Shown here: positions 53,068 to 62,681 of the stretch, piece by piece
How positions within the stretch are numbered: position 1 is the stretch's first letter
Layout of the letters: every line of letters starts with the position of its first letter
Origin: Erythrobacter sp047872805
Lineage (GTDB): Bacteria > Pseudomonadota > Alphaproteobacteria > Sphingomonadales > Sphingomonadaceae
Assembly (NCBI RefSeq): GCF_047872805.1
Contig: NZ_JBLQUK010000001.1
Location: 682,001 to 746,000, forward strand
DNA: 64,000 bases
Direction: 5' to 3'
The notes under the pieces: generated by a model
What the model saw: the letters and a program-made list of their open reading frames with translations, nothing else
The model's database searches: none
What the model was told of the DNA's origin: nothing
Translations under genes and position numbers: made by a program

Positions 53068-54402
53068 CTATCCTGCCAGCACCTTTTGCTCTCGCGGCAC
53101 GCGATGTCCAGCGTCAACGAATAAAGTGGCGAAGGCTCCGGCAATCATCAACGCGCCGCCCAGCATCAACACATTGCGCGGATCGCCGCCCAGAACCGGA
53201 TTGTAGATCAGCGGCATGGTCAAGGTCTGGATCAACATCGGGATCACGATGAACATGTTGAAGATGCCCATGTAAATCCCGTTGCGTTCTGCGGGAATGG
53301 AATCGGCCAACATGACATAGGTGTTGCCCATCATTCCCGCCCAGCCAATCCCGATGCCCAGCATCAGCGCAAACAGACCCGCAGGCGTTTCGACACCCGG
53401 TAGCATCAGCATCGCCGCGCCCGATGCGGTCAGGCAAGCGGCATGGACCATTCGCGCGCCCAGGCGGGCGACAATCGGGATCAGCGCGAGCGCGCCGAGA
53501 AAGGCGATGAAATTGTAGAGTGCGCCCGCTTGCTGTGTGGTCAGCGTGGCTTCACGAAAGGCGGCGCTGCCAGGGTCGCTGGTGTCGTATATCGCCCTTC
53601 CGACCGCGAATGTCACATATTGCCAATAGGCAAACATCGCATACCATTGACACAGCATTGCGACCCCAAGCTGGCGCATGGGCCTTGGCATGGTGCGGAT
53701 GGCGTCGGTGATTTCGGCCAGCGTCGACCGAACAGTGAGCGGCTTGCTTTCGAGCAATTGCTGTTCGTCTTGGGTAAGCGGCAATTCGGGCACCCGCCAG
53801 ACCGACCACACGATGGTCGAGATCGACAGGATCGCGCCGATGACAAAGGCGATCCGCACAATCACCGGGATACCATTGTCGTCCAGCACATCCTGCGCAA
53901 CAAAGGCTGTCAGCAACGTGGGCGCGAGATAGGACAGCGTCTGCGCCAGCCCGGTAAAGGCGCTCTGCGTCAGAAAGCCGACCGAACGCTGCGCGGGCAC
54001 CAGCCGGTCCGCAACATAGGCGCGATATGGTTCCATCGTGATGTTGTTGCCAGCGTCCAGGATCCACAGCAGCGCCGCAGCCATCCACAGCGCCGAGGAA
54101 TAGGGCATGGCAAACAGGCTGATCGTGCAGATGATCGCGCCGACAAGGAAATAAGGCGTGCGGCGACCCAGCCGCGAATTGGTGCGGTCGCTCATCGCCC
54201 CGACAATGGGTTGAACCAGCAAGCCTGTCATCGGCCCGGCAAGCCAGAGCAGCGGCATCGTCGCTTCCTCTGCACCAAGAAAGCCATAGATCGGCCCCAT
54301 ATTGGCCTGCTGCAATCCAAAACTGAATTGCAGACCGAAGAAGCCGATGTTCATTTCGATGATTCGCAGCAACGAAAGCCGCGGCTTTGTGGTGGTTTGC
54401 AT
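53068..54402 (-). CDS. MFS sugar transporter (sucrose/disaccharide candidate)
   Basis: 444 residues from ATG 54402 with GAGAGG upstream; the longer frame crosses the operator region. Twelve hydrophobic segments. SDRTNSRLGRRTPYF is the loop 2-3 motif, as in GPH/sugar porters related to plant-type sucrose carriers, and GNNITMEPYRAYVADRLV fits that group too. It would bring the sugar through the inner membrane after TonB-dependent uptake. Divergent from the receptor gene and upstream of lacI. Confidence 0.88.
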   Translation of the reverse strand: MQTTTKPRLSLLRIIEMNIGFFGLQFSFGLQQANMGPIYGFLGAEEATMPLLWLAGPMTGLLVQPIVGAMSDRTNSRLGRRTPYFLVGAIICTISLFAMPYSSALWMAAALLWILDAGNNITMEPYRAYVADRLVPAQRSVGFLTQSAFTGLAQTLSYLAPTLLTAFVAQDVLDDNGIPVIVRIAFVIGAILSISTIVWSVWRVPELPLTQDEQQLLESKPLTVRSTLAEITDAIRTMPRPMRQLGVAMLCQWYAMFAYWQYVTFAVGRAIYDTSDPGSAAFREATLTTQQAGALYNFIAFLGALALIPIVARLGARMVHAACLTASGAAMLMLPGVETPAGLFALMLGIGIGWAGMMGNTYVMLADSIPAERNGIYMGIFNMFIVIPMLIQTLTMPLIYNPVLGGDPRNVLMLGGALMIAGAFATLFVDAGHRVPREQKVLAG

Positions 54403-54470
54403 CAGGATACCTCTCTCACGCGCGCCGCTGCCGGACGTTTCGTTGCATTTGCGTGACACAAAATCTGGCT

Positions 54471-54514
54471 GATTGCAAACGATTGCAAGATTCTTGTTGC
54501 AATCGTTTGCAATC
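54471..54514. promoter_or_regulatory. Double LacI-type operator forming a giant palindrome
   Basis: Two 18-base perfect inverted arms (54471-54488 and 54497-54514) around an 8-base spacer. Each arm contains TTGCAAACGATTGCAA or its complement, itself a CG-centred LacI-family operator. The site lies between the divergent MFS and TonB receptor genes, about 60 bases from each start, where it can control both promoters. A weaker related half-site (GTTGCATTTGC) occurs at about 54442. Confidence 0.85.
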
Positions 54515-54573
54515 GACTTATGCCTTAATCCGAATCGCACGCCAACAGTGCGAAAGACCAGGAGAGAATTGTC

Positions 54574-57042
54574 ATGAAAATTCGTCACGCTTTGGCGTTT
54601 GGGGTCGCGCTCAGTGCTTTTTCTACCCCGGCTTTCGCACAGGATGCGCAAACCGGTTCGCAGGGCGCGGCGGCAGAGGGCAATGAAATCATCGTCACTG
54701 CGGTGGCGCGCGGTCAGAACCGGCTGGAAAGCTCCGTTTCGGTCAGCACGATTGGCGCCGAAGCCATTGCCAATCTTGGCGCACCATCTTCAGCCGATCT
54801 GATCCGCCAGATACCCGGTATCCGTTCGGAGGCATCCGGCGGTGAAGGCAACGCCAATATTGCGGTGCGCGGCATCCCGGTTTCCACCGGCGGCGCGCGC
54901 TATATTCAGCTTCAGGAAGATGGCTTGCCGATCCTAGAATTTGGCGACATTATCTTTGGCAATGCCGACAATTTCCTGCGCGCTGATCGCAGCGTAGCCC
55001 GTGTTGAAGCGGTGCGCGGCGGCTCTGCCTCGACCTTTGCCTCCAACGCGCCCGGTGGAGTCATCAACTTCATCTCCAAGACGGGAGAGCGCGAAGGCGG
55101 TGCGATTCAGGGCAGCGTCGGGCTCGATTACGAAAGCTACCGGCTCGATTTCGATTACGGCGCGCCGCTGGGCGATGATCTCAGCTTCCACGTCGGCGGA
55201 TTCTATCGGACCGGCGAAGGGCCGCGGGACATAGGCTATAACGGTTATGATGGCGGCCAGATCAAGGCCAATATCACCAAAAGGTTCGATGGCGGATATG
55301 TGCGTTTCAGCGCCAAATATCTCGACGATCAGACCCCGACGATTCTGCCGCAACCGGTGTTTGTCGGCGGCACCAATGGCGACCCTGATTACAGCGCCAT
55401 TCCCGGCTTCGACCCGCGCACCGATTCGCTTTACAGCCCTTTCCTGACCCCGGCTGTGACGCTGGACGGAAACAACAATGTCGCCAGTTTCGATTTCCGT
55501 GACGGACTTTCTGTCGAAAGCCTGACCTTCGGGATCGAGAGTGAGATCGAAGTGGGCGGCGGGTGGACGCTGACCAACCGGTTCCGCTTTGCCGACAATT
55601 CGGGCAGCTTCCAGTCGCCATTCCCGGCCAGCGCGGGCGCGGCGCAGGATATTGCCGATGGCATTGGCGGCGCGGGTTCGACTATCGAATTTGCCAGCGG
55701 TCCCAATACAGGAGCGACCGCCAGCGCGGCGACAATCGGCGGCAACGGACTGCTGACCAATGTCGTGGTGTTCAACGTCCGGCTCAACAGCCTTGATAAT
55801 GTCACCAATGATTTCCGCGTGAACAAACAATTCGATTTTGGCGGAGGTTCAGCCAACTTTACCACCGGCTTCTACCTATCGCGCCAGACCATCGACACTG
55901 ACTGGGTGTGGACTTCGCACGTCCAGACAGTGCAGGGCGATGGGCAGGCTGTGCTGGTCGATATCCGCGACGCGGGCGGCGGTCTGGTGACGCAAAATGG
56001 CACGGTCGGGTTCGGCGCGAGTTTCTTCGGCAATTGTTGCCGCCGGAATTACAATGTCGATTACAGCACCTATGCGCCGTTTGCCTCGCTGTCGCTGGAG
56101 CTTGACCGGCTTACGCTCGACGCCAGCATCCGCTATGATTACGGCGATGCCAGCGGTACGATTACCGGGTCGGACAGCGGCTTTGGCATTGGCGTCACCA
56201 GCTTCGATTTCGATAACAATGGTGTCATCAGCCCGGCAGAGGCGCAGACCAGCGTCCTGCCGCTGGGCAATGCAAGGCCCGTGAATTACGATTTCGGTTA
56301 TGTTAGTTTCTCGCTCGGCGCGAACTATCTTGTCACCGATGATCTGGGCGTGTTCGCACGTTACAGTCAGGGCGGGCGTCACACCGCCGACCGCAGCCTG
56401 TTTTCGCCTGCAGTCAGCACCACTGACGGCAGCCTGCCAGGCGGTGATGCGGGTGTGGTGGCGACGGTGGATCAACTGGAGGCGGGTCTTAAATATCAGT
56501 CGGGCGGGGTATCCTTGTTCGCCACTGGCTTCTTTGCCAAGACCGCCGAAACGAATGTCGATATTGCTCCGCTGGTGTTGTTCGACACTGAATTTGAAGC
56601 ATACGGCCTCGAACTCGAAGGCGCATATCGCACCGGACCGTTCAGCCTGTCTGCGGGCGTAACCTGGACCGATGCAGAGATTGTCGATGCGCTCGATGTG
56701 ACGGTGATCGGCAACACACCGCGCCGCCAGGCCGATTTCGTCTATCAGGCGACCGCGCAATATGACACCGACATGTTCAGGCTGGGCGCCAATGTTGTCG
56801 GCACCACCGACAGCTTCACACAAGACAGCAACCAGCTCGAACTGCCTGCCTTTGCGCAGGTCAATGCCTTCCTCGCGGTGCGTCCGATTGACCGGGTCGA
56901 GATCGGGCTCAACGCGCAGAACCTGTTCGACGTCACAGGCTATACCGAGGCGGAGGAAGGTTCGATTCCGGGCAATGGTATCGTGCGCGCGCGATCAATC
57001 GCTGGCCGGACCTTACTCGCATCCGTGCGGTTTGATTTCTGA
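54574..57042 (+). CDS. TonB-dependent receptor (sucrose locus)
   Basis: 822 residues with a signal peptide (cut after PAFAQ). The N-terminal NEIIVTA sequence is the TonB-box-like motif; the plug domain (about 45-165) shows SSADLIRQIPGIRSE and VEAVRGGSASTFASNAPGG; a 22-strand barrel follows and ends in Phe (SVRFDF). It imports its ligand across the outer membrane using TonB energy. Location in the LacI/MFS/GH68/fructokinase cluster suggests sucrose or a fructo-oligosaccharide rather than iron. Confidence 0.93.
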   Translation: MKIRHALAFGVALSAFSTPAFAQDAQTGSQGAAAEGNEIIVTAVARGQNRLESSVSVSTIGAEAIANLGAPSSADLIRQIPGIRSEASGGEGNANIAVRGIPVSTGGARYIQLQEDGLPILEFGDIIFGNADNFLRADRSVARVEAVRGGSASTFASNAPGGVINFISKTGEREGGAIQGSVGLDYESYRLDFDYGAPLGDDLSFHVGGFYRTGEGPRDIGYNGYDGGQIKANITKRFDGGYVRFSAKYLDDQTPTILPQPVFVGGTNGDPDYSAIPGFDPRTDSLYSPFLTPAVTLDGNNNVASFDFRDGLSVESLTFGIESEIEVGGGWTLTNRFRFADNSGSFQSPFPASAGAAQDIADGIGGAGSTIEFASGPNTGATASAATIGGNGLLTNVVVFNVRLNSLDNVTNDFRVNKQFDFGGGSANFTTGFYLSRQTIDTDWVWTSHVQTVQGDGQAVLVDIRDAGGGLVTQNGTVGFGASFFGNCCRRNYNVDYSTYAPFASLSLELDRLTLDASIRYDYGDASGTITGSDSGFGIGVTSFDFDNNGVISPAEAQTSVLPLGNARPVNYDFGYVSFSLGANYLVTDDLGVFARYSQGGRHTADRSLFSPAVSTTDGSLPGGDAGVVATVDQLEAGLKYQSGGVSLFATGFFAKTAETNVDIAPLVLFDTEFEAYGLELEGAYRTGPFSLSAGVTWTDAEIVDALDVTVIGNTPRRQADFVYQATAQYDTDMFRLGANVVGTTDSFTQDSNQLELPAFAQVNAFLAVRPIDRVEIGLNAQNLFDVTGYTEAEEGSIPGNGIVRARSIAGRTLLASVRFDF

Positions 57043-57058
57043 CCGCTCGGAAGCAGGC

Positions 57059-57099
57059 GGGGCCAGCCGAGACCTTCCCCTTTGGCTGGCCCCATTTTT
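57059..57099 (+). terminator. Rho-independent terminator after the TonB receptor
   Basis: GGGGCCAGCC pairs perfectly with GGCTGGCCCC (57084-57093), followed by ATTTTT. It lies 17 bases past the receptor stop and before the GH68 gene, so it would set receptor and enzyme levels apart, perhaps by partial read-through. Confidence 0.85.
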
Positions 57100-57141
57100 C
57101 ACGAATGTTGTTCCCAAGCTTCAATCTCCTAAGGTAACCGC

Positions 57142-58269
57142 ATGACCACGGCCTGGACAGCAGCACATGTGCGCCTGATCGATCCGCGTCGTTTTTCCGA
57201 AGTGCCTTTGGTCAGCAGCGCTGAAAAAGGCGCACTGCAAGTGGGCCGGGTCTATTGGGACATGTGGCCCATCCAATCGCCCGATGGCCGGGTCGCAAGG
57301 ATCAGAGGGCGTGAGCTGTGGATGGCGCTGAGCGCGCCCGACCGGGGTGATCCGTCGCTGCGCCATTTCGAGGCGAAGATACACCTTCTCGAGCATCGCT
57401 CCGGCGGTTGGCACGATTTCGGGCCGCTGCTCCCCGATAGCCTTGACCGCGCCGCAGTGTATGAACGCGAATGGGCCGGATCGGCGCTGTTTCACGATGG
57501 CTGCGTAACGCTTTATTTCACCGCCGCTGGCTCAAGAGAGCGCCCCGGCGGATATCAGCAGCGCCTGTGGGAAACGACCGCCGCGCTTGATGAGAGCGGG
57601 CTTCCTTCGGGCTGGTGCGCTCCGCACCCGTCGGTGAAAGACTATGGCCTGCATTACACGCCTGCCGACGCGCATGAAGGCGAGGCGGGCAAGATCAAGG
57701 CCTTCCGCGATCCGGCCTATTTTCGCGATCCTGATGATGGCGGCGAATATCTGATATTCTCGGCCTCACTCGCTGGCTCTGTCAGCGCATTCAATGGCGC
57801 GGTCGGGGCTGCGCGCAAGGGGGCTGCGGGCGACTGGCAGCTGTTGCCGCCGCTCATCGCCGCTGACGGCGTGAACAATGAGCTGGAGCGCGCTCATGCG
57901 GTGTTCCACGATGGCCGCTATTATGTCTTCTGGTCGACCCAACGCAGCACCTTTGCTCCCGAACTGCGCGGTGCGCCTAACGGATTGTATGGCATGGTGG
58001 CGGACAGTCTTTTCGGGGATTACCGTCCGCTCAACGGCACCGGCCTGGTGATCGCCAACCCGCAGAGCGAACCGTTCCAGACCTACAGCTGGTTCGTCGA
58101 TGCATCCTTGCAAGTTTGCAGTTTCGTCGATTTCTGGGGCCTTGCGGGCTCTGTGCCGGAAAATAGGCATTTCGGCGGTGTGCCCGCGCCGTTGCTGCAA
58201 CTGGAGATCGACGGCGATGCCTGCGGATTGGTGCAAGGCTCTGACTCCATCGCGAGGATCGCCCGATAA
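57142..58269 (+). CDS. GH68 enzyme, cytoplasmic sucrose hydrolase candidate
   Basis: 375 residues. GH68 (levansucrase/invertase) active site: nucleophile Asp40 in VYWDMWPIQ, transition-state stabiliser Asp190 in FRDPAYF, acid/base Glu249 in NELERAH, plus EWAGSALF. No signal peptide is present and the protein is shorter than secreted levansucrases, so it likely cleaves imported sucrose in the cytoplasm; Zymomonas, also a sphingomonad, has GH68 invertases. It overlaps the fructokinase start by one base. Transfer to fructan is possible but less likely inside the cell. Confidence 0.9.
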   Translation: MTTAWTAAHVRLIDPRRFSEVPLVSSAEKGALQVGRVYWDMWPIQSPDGRVARIRGRELWMALSAPDRGDPSLRHFEAKIHLLEHRSGGWHDFGPLLPDSLDRAAVYEREWAGSALFHDGCVTLYFTAAGSRERPGGYQQRLWETTAALDESGLPSGWCAPHPSVKDYGLHYTPADAHEGEAGKIKAFRDPAYFRDPDDGGEYLIFSASLAGSVSAFNGAVGAARKGAAGDWQLLPPLIAADGVNNELERAHAVFHDGRYYVFWSTQRSTFAPELRGAPNGLYGMVADSLFGDYRPLNGTGLVIANPQSEPFQTYSWFVDASLQVCSFVDFWGLAGSVPENRHFGGVPAPLLQLEIDGDACGLVQGSDSIARIAR

Positions 58270-59123
58270 TGCTGGGCGGGATTGAAGCGGGTGGCACCAA
58301 ATTCGTGCTGGCGGTCGGCGCTTCGCCTTATGAAATCGCGGCTCGACATGTCATCCCTACCCGTGACCCGGCCACAACCCTTGCCGATGCGGCCGATTGG
58401 TTCGAACGGCAGGGCAGGCTGTCAGCGCTGGGCATTGCGAGTTTCGGTCCTGTCGTCCTGGACCGCGCTTCACCGCGCTGGGGCCAGATCACGACCACGC
58501 CCAAACCGGGCTGGTCAGGATGCAGCCTTGCCGGATTTTTTGAGCGTCGGTTGCAGGTGCCGGTCGGATTTGAAACCGACGTCAACGCCGCCGCCCTCGC
58601 TGAATTCGGCGCGCGCGAATCAGGTGAGAACAATTCGCTCGCCTATGTGACCGTCGGCACCGGGATCGGCGGCGGGCTGGTTATCGGCGGCGTGCCGGTT
58701 CATGGTGTCGCCCATCCGGAAATGGGTCATATGATACCGCGCCGTCATCCGGGCGACCGAGTGTTTGACGGGGTTTGCCCGCATCATGGTGATTGTCTCG
58801 AAGGGCTGGCCAGTGGACCCGCAATCACCGCGCGATGGGGGATGTCCCTGTCTGAGCTGCCCTCAAACCATGCGGCGCATGAAATCGTTGCATTCTACCT
58901 TGCGCAGCTTTGCCACACCCTGTTCGCTATGACAGCGGTGCCAATTATCGTGCTGGGCGGGGGCGTGATGCAGACAGACGGCTTGCTAGGCCGCGTCAGA
59001 CAACATGCCTCGTTGCTGGACCGGGGATATTTGCCGGGCAGCCATTGTCAGCGGATCGAGACCCCGAAACTAGGCGAGGATTCCGGTATCACGGGCGCGT
59101 TGATCCTGGCCCGGAACGCTTGA
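58269..59123 (+). CDS. ROK-family fructokinase
   Basis: 284 residues. ATP-binding GGIEAGGTKF starts the protein; ETDVNAAALAEFG and YVTVGTGIGGGLVIGG are ROK motifs, and HPEMGHM with CPHHGDCLEGLASGPA is the fructokinase-type zinc/sugar segment. It phosphorylates the fructose released by the GH68 enzyme, with which it is translationally coupled (TAATG). Last gene of the sucrose locus, convergent with the pilus operon. Confidence 0.92.
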   Translation: MLGGIEAGGTKFVLAVGASPYEIAARHVIPTRDPATTLADAADWFERQGRLSALGIASFGPVVLDRASPRWGQITTTPKPGWSGCSLAGFFERRLQVPVGFETDVNAAALAEFGARESGENNSLAYVTVGTGIGGGLVIGGVPVHGVAHPEMGHMIPRRHPGDRVFDGVCPHHGDCLEGLASGPAITARWGMSLSELPSNHAAHEIVAFYLAQLCHTLFAMTAVPIIVLGGGVMQTDGLLGRVRQHASLLDRGYLPGSHCQRIETPKLGEDSGITGALILARNA

Positions 59124-59132
59124 ATCCTGAGC

Positions 59133-60080
59133 CTAGATCGAGCTGACCGATACGGTGATCCGGTCCTGATATTCCCCCGCGACACTGCGCCGCGCCGGGA
59201 CATAAACGCCCAAGCGGAACAGATCGCCGGACCGGCTGGTGGCGTTGGCGCGCGTGAAGGCCGCCGGAGCCGCGCCCAGAGCCACATTGCGTCCGTCGAT
59301 TTCAAACTGATAGGGGATCGCGTCCATCGCCTGCAAATGCGCCAGATTTCCGCCATTTTCCGATGAAATATCCACCTTGTATCCCGAACTGCTCCAGACC
59401 CTGAGGCCAAAGGGCGGCGAGCGTGTCGGTTCGGTCGCTGACAGCGCACCCAGATCAATCCGGCTGGTCTGCCCAGTGCCTGTCGCGCCGACGAACATCA
59501 CATCCACCGCTTTGGGAATATCGAGTTCCAGATTGAGCGCGAGACGGTCGAGGATTTCGCCGCTGGCGCCTACCAGCGCAAGTTGCAATTGTTCATTATA
59601 GCGGCCCGCAATCGTGCCCCAGTCGGCCGGGGCGGACGCCTGAAGACTGATGCTGCGTCCGCTGCGGCCCGATGGGACTGTGACGATGATCTGATTCTGG
59701 CTGCTTGAGACGGTTTCGCTGAATCCCGCTTCGAGCGCACGGCCCGACGCAGTCAAGCGGTATTCGGGGAAAGAGGGATCGCTGGTTAGCCGCGACAGGC
59801 GCAGGTCGACCTGACAAGTTCCGCTGCGCTGATCGTCGTCCCCATCGGTGCTTTGAACGAGTGTGACCGTGATCGTTTGTTCGCCGATCGCCTGCTGACC
59901 CATACCAAGTCCCGGCGCGAGCATGGCAATCGTCGCGCTGTCCTGCGCGAACCGGACGTCACATTCATCGCTTGGCTGAGCGAGCGCCGGGGCAGGCAGA
60001 AAAAGGGGGAGCAGAAGCGCCGCACTGGCCAGCGGTGAAAATATCCGATTGAACCCGGTGATCCGATTGCCGAACGTCAT
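59133..60080 (-). CDS. Pilus tip-type protein with spore coat U domain (CsuE-like)
   Basis: 315 residues with a signal peptide (cut after PALAQ). Two Ig-like halves; the second ends VAGEYQDRITVSVSSI, the usual closing strand of spore coat U pilins. Its size and position after the usher match the two-domain tip adhesin of archaic Csu-type pili. It overlaps the usher stop by four bases. The ligand is unknown. Confidence 0.8.
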   Translation of the reverse strand: MTFGNRITGFNRIFSPLASAALLLPLFLPAPALAQPSDECDVRFAQDSATIAMLAPGLGMGQQAIGEQTITVTLVQSTDGDDDQRSGTCQVDLRLSRLTSDPSFPEYRLTASGRALEAGFSETVSSSQNQIIVTVPSGRSGRSISLQASAPADWGTIAGRYNEQLQLALVGASGEILDRLALNLELDIPKAVDVMFVGATGTGQTSRIDLGALSATEPTRSPPFGLRVWSSSGYKVDISSENGGNLAHLQAMDAIPYQFEIDGRNVALGAAPAAFTRANATSRSGDLFRLGVYVPARRSVAGEYQDRITVSVSSI

Positions 60081-62677
60081 TGCTTCGTCTCCTCTATGGC
60101 GATGCTGCCAATCCGATAAAGCCCCTCTGTGGTGTCCGGAACGATCAGTTCAAACTGCCTGCCATCGCTCAACTCTATACGGTAGGTCTGCCGCGGGGCC
60201 AAGCCGATGATCGAGAACCGGCCGGCAGAATTGGTAAAGAACTGAAGCGGTTCAAAACCCTCATCGCTATCCGACACTACCCGGCCGTTCAGCAGCGATG
60301 CGGGCGCGTCGCCGATCAACAACGTGCCGACCGCAGAGATATACCGCGTATTGCCGATAATGACCCTCGCCCCGCCGCCGGTCGCAACGCGGATCCTGTC
60401 GAGACCTTCGCCAACGTCAAAGACCGTGCCTTTCGCATCGATGTCATAGATGATCTCGCGGGTCTGATAGCCGAGCACGTCGGGGACCAGCGCTGCTCCG
60501 AACAACCCGCTACGGCCCTGATATTCGCCATCGTTGAGACTGTTGCCGACAATCGCTTCACCCGCGATCCCTCCGGCCGGTTCGACAAGCGCAAATCCGT
60601 CGGTGATGGTTCTGCCGATACCAAAGGAGCCATCAGCATAGGCAATCGACGTTGCAAGCTGCATTTGCGCGCGGCGATTATCGGTGATGTTGCCGAACCC
60701 GTCGCCAGAGGTCTGGAACAGCAATCGCCCGTCAAATCGGTTGCCGCGATATTGAAACGCTGCATCGGCGAGGTTGTCCCCGTCGCTTTGCTGCAGGTTT
60801 ACGTCATAGCCCCACGCGCCAACCCGGTTTTCGACCCCGCGATTGGCCCCGACGCGGAACAGCGATTGCCTGCTTCGCGCATCGGCGTTCAGCCGGCTAT
60901 TACCGCCGAACAGATAGGTGACGTTAATGCGAGCGCCAAAGGCTGTATCGAAGCCGTCATTGCGGCCATATTCGACCCCCGCCACCATACGCAGGCGGCT
61001 GTTGAGCTGATGAATTACGTCGGCAAAGACATTAGTTCGAGCTGGGCTGGTGTCCCGGATAAGATGATTGAGCCCGACATTGAGGAAGGTGCGCAGGCCG
61101 AGGCTTTGCCCATAAGTTGCGTTCAGCGTGATGCGTTCTTCGTCGAAGACGTCGTTTTGACCAGCAAGCTGAAAACCGCTACTTTCATAATCGAACACCA
61201 ACGCCAGTTGGCGGCTGCCCGTGGGCGTGTTCTGCGCCCAGCGATAGCCCGTTCGGGTGGCGAACCCGACCTTGTCATCACCACCGCGGGAAATGGCGAA
61301 CTGGGTTTCAAACACGCCAGGCACGATTTGCGGGACCCAGCGGACCTCCGCTGCGGCAGATTGGGCCGCTTCTGACAATTGCAGCGCCCCGCCCAGCAGC
61401 AATGATGGCGTAAATGAGCGACGATAATATGCCGAAGCGCCTAAGGGCCCATTATACGTTGGCTCCAAGTTTGCCACTTCGGAAATAACGCCTGCAAAGA
61501 CGCCATATTCTACCTCTCCGACTTCGAGATCGACCGGGTCGAAGAAATAGTTGAAATTGGTAACGCTGGTCCTGCCGGCTGCATCGCGGATGCGAATTTC
61601 AACATCGTTTGCGCCAGAGGTGAGGGGCAATTCGGTGAGGTCGTAAATCCCCTGTTCGACCGGAATGGTGCGCACCAGATTGCCATTGTTCAAGATTTCG
61701 ATTGTCGAAGGGCTGGAGATGCGCAGCCGCTGCCCGCCAAGCTGAAATGCGGGTTCGAACGGTTCGAAAATGCGTCGCCGGCGTTCGATCCCGATGCCGC
61801 CGAGCAATTGCGTGCCAAGCAAGGGCAGCGAGGGGGCCTGAAGGTCGCCCGCGCTGATCCGCATATCGCGCCCTTCAATATCGTAAATCCCGCGAACGAA
61901 CCTGCGGAACACTCCGTATTCGCCATTTTCACGAATGGTCGATCCGCCTTCGTATTGCAGGGCGAAATTTCCCATTCGGGCCGCGCCAAAGGCAATGATG
62001 TCCGGGCTGCTGACCCGCGATCCTTCGGTCGGGCTGTCGAGATAGTCGAGGTTTCCGGCAAAATTCATATAGGCGGAAAAGCCTGCGGGCTGAATCGTCG
62101 GCGGGCGATCCTCCAACCGCCGGTTGCGGGCATCAAGATCAATCACCGGAGTCAATTCGGGGGCAAGGCTTTGCAGTTGCACCTCCAGCCGTGACATGTC
62201 GAATTGCAATGCAACCCCGGCATCGGCCAGCACACGCGGCGAGACAAAAGGCTCCGCTGTGGCATCGGCTGCCAGTGCTTCGGCAATCCTGGCCTTGCCA
62301 TCCACCGAAAGAAGCGGGCCGAGGAGGCTAAGCAGAGTAAACCGGTCGTAACGCACGGAACCGTCACCGTCGATTTCGACATTGATTTCGCCCAGCGCGT
62401 CCTCCCCGCGTATCAACGGCAGCGACAGGATCGTCGCGCGCCGCTGCGTTGGAAGGTCAGGAACGGCGTCGGGCTGAGGAGACACGGCGGCTTCCCCTAC
62501 CGCTTCTAGTGCCGAATCGGGCGAGGGCGGAGATGACTGCCCTTCGCCACTGGATTGCGCCGTCGCCGGAGCCGATGCCAAGGCGGCTGCCATAGCGATC
62601 AGCGATACCGGGCGCGCAGATAGTCGCCGATAATCCGTGTCTCTGAGGCGATCCTGCGCTGAATTGCGAATAGCCAT
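60077..62677 (-). CDS. Outer-membrane usher of an archaic chaperone-usher pilus
   Basis: 866 residues from ATG 62677, the first ATG after the chaperone stop; the frame runs back into the chaperone gene. A signal peptide ends at SAPATAQ (about residue 41). Domains follow the usher order: periplasmic N domain, barrel half with plug (QLLGGIGIERRRRIFEPF, IRTIPVEQGIYDLTELPL-like), barrel half, then C domains (DAPASLLNGRVVSDSDEGFEPL and ETYRIEL-like end). It assembles pilins delivered by the chaperone. Confidence 0.9.
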   Translation of the reverse strand: MAIRNSAQDRLRDTDYRRLSARPVSLIAMAAALASAPATAQSSGEGQSSPPSPDSALEAVGEAAVSPQPDAVPDLPTQRRATILSLPLIRGEDALGEINVEIDGDGSVRYDRFTLLSLLGPLLSVDGKARIAEALAADATAEPFVSPRVLADAGVALQFDMSRLEVQLQSLAPELTPVIDLDARNRRLEDRPPTIQPAGFSAYMNFAGNLDYLDSPTEGSRVSSPDIIAFGAARMGNFALQYEGGSTIRENGEYGVFRRFVRGIYDIEGRDMRISAGDLQAPSLPLLGTQLLGGIGIERRRRIFEPFEPAFQLGGQRLRISSPSTIEILNNGNLVRTIPVEQGIYDLTELPLTSGANDVEIRIRDAAGRTSVTNFNYFFDPVDLEVGEVEYGVFAGVISEVANLEPTYNGPLGASAYYRRSFTPSLLLGGALQLSEAAQSAAAEVRWVPQIVPGVFETQFAISRGGDDKVGFATRTGYRWAQNTPTGSRQLALVFDYESSGFQLAGQNDVFDEERITLNATYGQSLGLRTFLNVGLNHLIRDTSPARTNVFADVIHQLNSRLRMVAGVEYGRNDGFDTAFGARINVTYLFGGNSRLNADARSRQSLFRVGANRGVENRVGAWGYDVNLQQSDGDNLADAAFQYRGNRFDGRLLFQTSGDGFGNITDNRRAQMQLATSIAYADGSFGIGRTITDGFALVEPAGGIAGEAIVGNSLNDGEYQGRSGLFGAALVPDVLGYQTREIIYDIDAKGTVFDVGEGLDRIRVATGGGARVIIGNTRYISAVGTLLIGDAPASLLNGRVVSDSDEGFEPLQFFTNSAGRFSIIGLAPRQTYRIELSDGRQFELIVPDTTEGLYRIGSIAIEETKQ

Positions 62678-62681
62678 TGAT

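Noticed and set aside
54934..55830. 298-codon minus-strand frame inside the TonB receptor gene
   Set aside because: Shadow frame in a well-supported receptor gene.
60080..61375. 431-codon plus-strand frame opposite the usher
   Set aside because: Antisense shadow of the usher gene; no ribosome site and no protein-like hydrophobic pattern.
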